A DNA stretch of 56,047 nucleotides from Roseinatronobacter ekhonensis. GTDB lineage: Bacteria > Pseudomonadota > Alphaproteobacteria > Rhodobacterales > Rhodobacteraceae. The stretch is taken from assembly GCF_900499075.1 (NCBI RefSeq), contig NZ_UIHC01000019.1, forward strand, positions 1-56,047. Reading direction: 5' to 3'. A program made the position numbers and the translations under genes. How positions within the stretch are numbered: the stretch's first letter is position 1; each line of letters begins with the position of its first letter. Under the pieces are notes generated by a model. It was not told where the DNA came from and did not search any database. It saw nothing but the letters and a program-made list of their open reading frames with translations. Shown piece by piece: positions 51,140 through 56,047 of the stretch.

Positions 51140-52920
51140 ACACCCCTGTTCCCGATCCGATGCGGCGCGACGTGCCGGGACTGGCGCTGCTGAAGGGGGC
51201 GCCGACCATCGCGGACCTGTTCCTCGACGGAGAGCCCTTGTCGCGCCATCTTGGCTGGTCCGAGACGCTGGCTTGCATGGATCGCGCGATTGCCCGTCTG
51301 TTTCGGTTTTTCCGGGCACAGTATGATCTGCCAGACCGCCATGACAGCGATCTGCTATTGTTCGAGGGCGGCTGGATTTATGCCAAGCGTGACGGGATTG
51401 CCGGACCGGTGCTGTGGTTGTTCCTGCTGGAACAAATCAAGGCAGCGCGCGCACAACCAGATCTGGCCGACCGGGTCGGCAGCGGCACGGTGCTGCACAT
51501 GACAAAGGGGTTTCGCGCGCCCGAGCCTTTCATTCGCGCGCTCCGCGACGAGTTCGGATTGGCCACCCCAGACCCGTCACAGTTCCCGTCCGGGCTGGCG
51601 GCGGTGATGTTCTCCAGCTCCGACAGAATCGGGATGTGGCGGTATTTGATGCGGTCCTGCCTGCGCGTTGGGCTGGCCCGTCCGGCTTCGCGCGCCGCCA
51701 AATCACAGGACAGCGCCAAGCGGTTGCTGGTTTCAAGTGCAAACTTTGAAAAACACCGCTACGGCCCCTTGATCGCGGATTTGCGTGCCAAGGGGTATGA
51801 GTTGACCGGGGTGCACCCGAAGGAACGCCCCTGGGCCGGTAGCGACGGCTACGCAGCGGACGTGGTCTCTGCCCATTTTGAAGGTGGCGGCCCCGGCGCA
51901 CTGGTTCAGGCCACAGCGCTGGCGCTTCGGCTGATCCGGCGGCAGGCGCGTATTGCGCCATGGCTGGGCCGCGTCGATCCGGTGATGGCGCCGATGTTTC
52001 GCTACAAGATACCACATCTGTTCCATGTAGCTTTGCACGCCACCTGTCTGGAGCGTATGGCGCGGCGGATGTCACCGGCAGCTTTCTTGCGCAACGGAAA
52101 TTACAACACCCCAGATGAGCGGCGTACGAATTTCGCATGCCGCCGCGCAGGCGTTCCGACACTGGTGGTCACGCCCCGCGCGCTAAGTCCGCGCATGCCG
52201 GCCATGCCCATAGACTACGCCCGCGAGCACGCCAGCCTGCCCGCAGGGTTCATCGTCTCTGACAAGCATTCCGCGCGGCTTTTGTCCGAATGGGGTGTCC
52301 CAAACGAGATGGTGGCACTTGGCAGCCGCGAATTGATGGTTGATGACATGGCAATCGCCGCCCCGCATCCCGAAGCCTTGCCGGTGCTTCTGGTTTTGCT
52401 GGACAACGCCATGAACAGCCCTGCAATGTTGTCGGACATTCTGACAAACTTGCCGACAGACCTGCGCTACACCTTGCGGATAAGAGCCAACCCGGTCTGG
52501 CCGATGGACAAGATGCCAGCGCTTATGGCGCAGCTGGAAGGCGTGACATGGGAAAACGCCACCGGCAAGCCGCTGGAAGACGTGGTCACGCCCGGTCGCA
52601 CGCTTGCAATCACGCCCTGTTCCGGTGTCGGCGCCGATTGTGTCCGGTGCGGTGCGGCGCTTCTCAGCCTGCCCTACCTGTCCTCGAACGCACCGGCCCA
52701 TGCCGATGTGCTGGAAACGACGGGTCGCATCTGTCTGGACCGACCGACACTGGCCCAGCAGCTACGGTTGCTCGAAGATACTGCAAGTCTGCATGCCCGG
52801 TGCCTAGAGGACAGGGACAGATTGACTGCGTCCATCGATCCGGCCCCGCGCCCGCTGATCGACGCGGTAGAAGCGCAGCTTGACCGCTTCGCGCATGGCT
52901 CACAGCCAAGCCCGCGCTGA
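51136..52920 (+). CDS. Large putative glycosyltransferase, family unrecognised
   Basis: 594 residues from the ATG at 51136, overlapping the previous stop. The N-terminal 210 residues are of unknown type. The C-terminal part (about 215-560) looks like two Rossmann-type halves: KRLLVSSANFEKHRYGPLIA and later TPCSGVGADCVRCGAALLSL then PYLSSNAPAHADVL. This is reminiscent of GT-B capsule or sialic-acid-type transferases. As the last gene of the nonulosonic-acid operon, it probably transfers the CMP-activated sugar. That role is inferred from position. Confidence 0.6.
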   Translation: MNTPVPDPMRRDVPGLALLKGAPTIADLFLDGEPLSRHLGWSETLACMDRAIARLFRFFRAQYDLPDRHDSDLLLFEGGWIYAKRDGIAGPVLWLFLLEQIKAARAQPDLADRVGSGTVLHMTKGFRAPEPFIRALRDEFGLATPDPSQFPSGLAAVMFSSSDRIGMWRYLMRSCLRVGLARPASRAAKSQDSAKRLLVSSANFEKHRYGPLIADLRAKGYELTGVHPKERPWAGSDGYAADVVSAHFEGGGPGALVQATALALRLIRRQARIAPWLGRVDPVMAPMFRYKIPHLFHVALHATCLERMARRMSPAAFLRNGNYNTPDERRTNFACRRAGVPTLVVTPRALSPRMPAMPIDYAREHASLPAGFIVSDKHSARLLSEWGVPNEMVALGSRELMVDDMAIAAPHPEALPVLLVLLDNAMNSPAMLSDILTNLPTDLRYTLRIRANPVWPMDKMPALMAQLEGVTWENATGKPLEDVVTPGRTLAITPCSGVGADCVRCGAALLSLPYLSSNAPAHADVLETTGRICLDRPTLAQQLRLLEDTASLHARCLEDRDRLTASIDPAPRPLIDAVEAQLDRFAHGSQPSPR

Positions 52921-52924
52921 TCCT

Positions 52925-52946
52925 CCCGCCAACGTAGCGCGGCGGG
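52925..52946. terminator. Possible hairpin between convergent operons
   Basis: CCCGCC and GGCGGG form a 6-bp GC stem around a 10-base loop, just after the stop at 52920 and before the convergent stop at 52953. There is no T-run, so this is tentative. Confidence 0.3.
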
Positions 52947-52952
52947 CTGGAC

Positions 52953-53756
52953 TCATCTGGCACCGCCCTGGAACGCCACCAGATTGCGGAACCCGGCCGC
53001 GCGCAACTGGGCGGCGGTGGTGTGCGGGGCGGTGCCGGGAGCAAAAATCAGACCGCGCGCACTGCCGGTATGCGCTGCCGCCCAGCCCAACGCGCCCAAA
53101 TTGCGCGCCAGCCGCGCAGTGGGATCGGCCACCGGGCCGCGCAGTGCCACACAGCGCGCCGCACTTTCCGAAGCGAGCGCTGCATACTCCGCAAGGGTTC
53201 GGGCGCTTTGCCATGCACCCAAGATATCCGAAATATCGGGAAAGCGGCTGTCGGTGGGGTCCGTCGGTTGCCCAGCGCCCCACAGGCCGCCGATAATCTG
53301 GTAGCGCGGCAATTCGGGCAGGCCGCCCAGCCGCTGCCCCAAACGCGAGGCCCAGAGGATCCTCTCGGGCGCGGCGCACCAGAGCGGGTCGCTTGCCCCT
53401 TCGGCGCGCAGACAGGCGCGGGCCAAGACGGCGTCCGGCGCGGCGCACCCCGCCAGCCGCGCCAACGCCACAAGCCGCGCGGTGGACACGCCCATGCCTT
53501 GCCCCGGCGGCACAAGGGGCTTCATCTGCACACGGCCCGTCAGGGGACAGCCCAGCCGTTGCAAAAAGTGCCGCGCCTGGCCCGCTGTCAGCCCAGCGCC
53601 GGATAGGCGCAGTGGCCCCCGCCCCGCGATATGCCATGCCCGCAGCACCGGGCGTGGGAACGGCAGGCTGACCAAAACCACCGGCCCGTCCGGCCCCAAG
53701 CGCCCTTGCATCCATTCGCCGAAATGGCCGGGCTGCTCTAAAATGCGCCTATGCAA
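52953..53756 (-). CDS. L-threonine kinase-like GHMP protein (BluE/PduX type)
   Basis: 267 residues with a TTG start at 53756, supported by GAGG upstream and the family-like GHFGEWMQG near the N-terminus. The GHMP ATP-binding loop PPGQGMGVSTARLVAL is clear. PduX and BluE phosphorylate L-threonine for the cobalamin aminopropanol arm. It overlaps the DUF1491 gene by 8 bp, so it belongs to the era operon. A GHMP kinase of another specificity cannot be excluded. Confidence 0.75.
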   Translation of the reverse strand: MHRRILEQPGHFGEWMQGRLGPDGPVVLVSLPFPRPVLRAWHIAGRGPLRLSGAGLTAGQARHFLQRLGCPLTGRVQMKPLVPPGQGMGVSTARLVALARLAGCAAPDAVLARACLRAEGASDPLWCAAPERILWASRLGQRLGGLPELPRYQIIGGLWGAGQPTDPTDSRFPDISDILGAWQSARTLAEYAALASESAARCVALRGPVADPTARLARNLGALGWAAAHTGSARGLIFAPGTAPHTTAAQLRAAGFRNLVAFQGGAR

Positions 53757-54084
53757 GCCCGTCCTCTTCCAGCAGATGACGGCCCTTGGCGTCCTCGACC
53801 TCTATTACCCAAAGGTCGCTGTCGAAGCTGCGCTGGCGGGAGATTGCGGCATCAACATCGGTCTCCGCCCCGTCGCACAGGACGTCCCAGACCCGTGCAT
53901 CCCGCTCGAAATCGTAGCGGCGCAGATAGGCGCGCGCGGTCCCGTCCAGCAGCGCCAGTTTAACAAGCACCGCGCCCGCCGTATCGTCGCCTTTGGCCGT
54001 GATATAGGCGGGAAGCCCCGCCAGTTGCAGCCGCCGCACATAGGCCGAAACCCAGATACCCGTTGCCAGCCGCGCCTCTGTCAT
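53749..54084 (-). CDS. DUF1491 family protein
   Basis: 111 residues. ARLATGIWVSAYVRRLQLAG at the N-terminus and GDDTAGAVLVKLALLDG match the alphaproteobacterial DUF1491 family, whose function is unknown. It is coupled to era upstream (ATGA overlap) and to the kinase-like gene downstream. Confidence 0.9.
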   Translation of the reverse strand: MTEARLATGIWVSAYVRRLQLAGLPAYITAKGDDTAGAVLVKLALLDGTARAYLRRYDFERDARVWDVLCDGAETDVDAAISRQRSFDSDLWVIEVEDAKGRHLLEEDGLA

Positions 54085-54992
54085 GCGTTGCCGTCGCGAA
54101 ACTCCAGACCCATCTCGGAATAGCGCTCGGACTCTTCCATCCAGTTTTCGCGCACCTTCACTTGCAGGAACAAGTGCACGGGGCGGCCCAGAAACTCCGT
54201 AATCTCGGCCCGCGCGGCGGTCGAAATCGCCTTGATCGTCTCACCCTTATGGCCCAGCACAATGCCCTTATGGCCATCGCGCATGACATAGATGGTCTGG
54301 TCAATCCGAGCAGAGCCGTCCTTGCGTTCTTCCCAGTTCTCGCTCTCCACGGTCAACTGGTAGGGCAGTTCTTCATGCAGGCGCAAGGTCAGCTTCTCGC
54401 GCGTCATTTCAGCCGCGATCATGCGCATGGGCAGATCGGCGATCTGGTCTTCGGGATACAGCCACGGGCCTTCGGGCAGTTGCGTCGCCAACCAGCGGCG
54501 CAGGTCGTCCACGCCATGACCACGCTCGGCAGAGATCAGGAAGGTCTGCGCGAACGGATAGGCCTCGTTCAGCTTGGCGGTCAGGGCCAGCAGCACCTCG
54601 GATTTCACACGATCAATCTTGTTGATCGCCAGCGCCACGGTCTGTTCGGGGCGCGCGCGCTCACGCAGCGTGTCGAATATGGTCTGCACACCGTCCGTCA
54701 ACCCGCGATGCGCCTCTACCAGTAGAACGATCACATCGGCATCGGCAGCGCCCCCCCAAGCAGACGCAACCATGGCGCGGTCCAGACGGCGGCGCGGACG
54801 GAACAGACCGGGCGTATCGACAAAGACAAGCTGCGCATCCCCTTCCAGCGCGACGCCGCGAATGCGCGTCCGGGTGGTTTGCACTTTATGCGTCACAATG
54901 CTGACCTTGGCCCCGACCATGCGGTTGGTCAGGGTGGATTTGCCCGCATTGGGTTCGCCGATCAGGGCAACAAAGCCCGCGCGTTTTGTCAT
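54081..54992 (-). CDS. era: Ribosome-associated GTPase Era
   Basis: 303 residues, the usual Era length, from the ATG at 54992 (an in-frame TTG lies 24 bases upstream). G1 is GEPNAGKST near residues 12-20. G3 is FVDTPGLFRP and G4 is AINKIDRVK. A C-terminal KH domain ends with VHLFLQVKVRENWMEESER. Era helps mature the 30S subunit through 16S rRNA. It is a core gene and marks the return to conserved chromosome. Confidence 0.97.
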   Translation of the reverse strand: MTKRAGFVALIGEPNAGKSTLTNRMVGAKVSIVTHKVQTTRTRIRGVALEGDAQLVFVDTPGLFRPRRRLDRAMVASAWGGAADADVIVLLVEAHRGLTDGVQTIFDTLRERARPEQTVALAINKIDRVKSEVLLALTAKLNEAYPFAQTFLISAERGHGVDDLRRWLATQLPEGPWLYPEDQIADLPMRMIAAEMTREKLTLRLHEELPYQLTVESENWEERKDGSARIDQTIYVMRDGHKGIVLGHKGETIKAISTAARAEITEFLGRPVHLFLQVKVRENWMEESERYSEMGLEFRDGNA

Positions 54993-55012
54993 GGAATAGG
55001 CCCCGTTTGCAT

Positions 55013-55185
55013 TCAACTGCCGCCTTTAGCCGGTTTCAGCCCGCCCCGCCAGAGCGTATAGAACCATCGGTGCGGGATCAACGCGGCCAGACAGAGTGTC
55101 GGCACACGCAACTGCGCGTTGGGCGTGGTCCATATCCGACGATCACAGGCCATGCCGCGCATGATCTGGTCCAAACTGCGTATTC
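55013..55185 (-). pseudogene. 3' remnant of a gene cut by the IS21 element (possible SDR)
   Basis: A minus-strand frame ending in TGA at 55013-55015 reads about 55 sensible residues (LDQIMRGMACDRRIW, then PTLCLAALIPHRWFYTLW, then GGLKP). It resembles the C-terminus of short-chain dehydrogenases. The frame runs into the IS end sequences near 55185, so the rest was displaced by the insertion. The family call is tentative. Confidence 0.5.
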
Positions 55186-55191
55186 CGGAGG

Positions 55192-55250
55192 ATCCGGCCA
55201 CCTATTCCGACAACATCCGGCCACCTGTTCCGGGGTATCCGGCCACCTGT
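55192..55250. repeat. Three short terminal repeats of the IS21-family element
   Basis: The unit ATCCGGCCACCT(A/G)TTCCG occurs at 55192 and 55215, with a partial copy from 55237, at 22-23 bp spacing. Multiple terminal repeats are typical of IS21-family ends where transposase binds. The exact outer boundary is uncertain, near 55185. Confidence 0.7.
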
Positions 55251-55283
55251 GACGCGTTGCCGTGAGGCAGCGTATTTTGGTTA

Positions 55284-56042
55284 TCAGTCTTGAGGGGTTT
55301 CGTCATCTATTTTAGTGATGGTCTTGCGCATGGATTGCCCCTCGAGTTCGAGGCGGTAGGCGTTGTGAACGATGCGGTCCAGGATGGCATCTGCAAAGGT
55401 TGGTTCGCCGATGACGTCGTGCCAGGTTTTGACGGGTAATTGGCTTGTGATCATCGTTGAGCCGCGGCCGTAACGCTCTTCGACGATCTCCATGAGATCG
55501 CGGCGTTGCGGTGATGTCAGCCTGTCTGGGCCCCAGTCGTCCAAGATCAACAATTGCGCCTTCGTGATGCTGCGGAACAAGCGGGGGAAGCGTCCGTCAC
55601 CATGGGACAGCTCCAATTCTTCAAAGAGACGCGGCATCCGTTTGTAGACCACAGTTACGCCGTCACGACAGGCCGCCTGTGCCAGTGCGCACCCAAGCCA
55701 GGTTTTGCCGACGCCGCAGGGGCCAGTGATGATCAGATTACGCTTGTCGGTGATCCATTTGCCGGTGAGCAGGCTTTGGAACAGCGCCTTATCGAGGCCC
55801 CGGCGTGCGCGGTAATCGACATCTTCCGGGCTGGCGCCAACATGGCGCAGCCTGGCAGTCCGCATGCGGGCCTCAAACCGCTTTGTTTCTCGGCTTGCAA
55901 CCTCGCGGTCAACGAGCAGGCCAAGCCATTCAGCGTGGCTGAGATCGGCAGCTCTATCCTGCATCTGCAGTTCGGCAAAAGCTTCGGCCATGCCGTCCAG
56001 CCTGAGGGCCTTGAGGTGATGAAGAGTTGGATGATCAAGCAT
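55284..56042 (-). mobile_element. istB: IS21-family helper ATPase IstB
   Basis: 252 residues. IstB is the AAA+ helper that assembles the IS21 transposome. The Walker A is ITGPCGVGKTWLGCALA, the Walker B is LLILDDWGPDRL, and SMITSQLPVKTWHDVIGEPT is a family signature. IstA lies outside the window. The gene lies just inside the terminal repeats. Confidence 0.95.
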
Positions 56043-56047
56043 TGTGT

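Overview
The window is high-GC DNA that looks alphaproteobacterial, most likely Rhodobacterales. This rests on the Era–DUF1491–L-threonine-kinase (BluE/PduX-type) gene order at the right end and on overall codon use; the taxonomic call is inference. It is bounded by two insertion-sequence fragments: the 3' end of an IS630-family transposase at the left edge and an IS21-family IstB gene at the right edge. No rRNA, tRNA or CRISPR was seen.

Layout. (1) 0.3-10.4 kb: an outer-membrane beta-barrel protein, then type VI secretion (T6SS) genes vgrG, a DUF6931 protein and tagH, a small glycine-rich protein, and a five-gene operon for a secreted protein, an ExbB/TolQ-like proton channel, two ExbD/TolR-like proteins and a TonB/TolA-like proline-rich protein. 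(2) 10.4-16.0 kb: a lasso-peptide cluster with sulfotransferase, HprK-like kinase, PqqD-like recognition protein (B1), transglutaminase-like leader peptidase (B2), nucleotidyltransferase and glycosyltransferase. A 53-residue precursor gene lies on the minus strand at 13479-13640. It has the leader pattern W-x2-P-x-L-x3-G-x5-T-x and an Asp exactly nine residues into the predicted core. (3) 16.0-21.8 kb: a T6SS-linked envelope module of membrane-anchored lytic transglycosylase, caspase-like peptidase, OmpA-family lipoprotein-like protein and TssA. (4) 21.8-35.5 kb: a minus-strand glycan locus with GT4 transferase, EpsG-like polymerase, AsnB amidotransferase, rhamnosyltransferase-like protein, two acyltransferase-3/SGNH proteins, NeuD/PglD-like acetyltransferase, an unrecognised protein, WecE-like aminotransferase and WecA/MraY-type initiating transferase. 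(5) 35.6-37.5 kb: an AsnB homologue without the N-terminal Cys that resembles a lasso cyclase, some 20 kb from the rest of the lasso genes. (6) 37.6-42.0 kb: a T6SS cargo module of PAAR protein, DUF4123 adaptor, two unknown proteins and a 740-residue candidate effector. (7) 42.0-52.9 kb: two divergent PglK-like ABC exporters whose ATPase halves are almost identical in DNA, followed by galE, pyruvyltransferase, PseG-like, NeuB-like, CMP-sugar-transferase-like and a large putative glycosyltransferase gene. (8) 52.9-56.0 kb: core genes (L-threonine kinase-like, DUF1491, era), a truncated gene and the IS21 element.

How it works together (inference). T6SS accessory and cargo genes are interleaved with surface-glycan genes and a split lasso-peptide pathway. 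The T6SS structural core (tssBC, tssJKLM, tssEFG, clpV) is not in the window. The most interesting candidates are the tailored lasso peptide, the ExbBD/TonB-like motor embedded in the T6SS genes (its second ExbD lacks the conserved proton-carrying Asp), and the 740-residue T6SS cargo.
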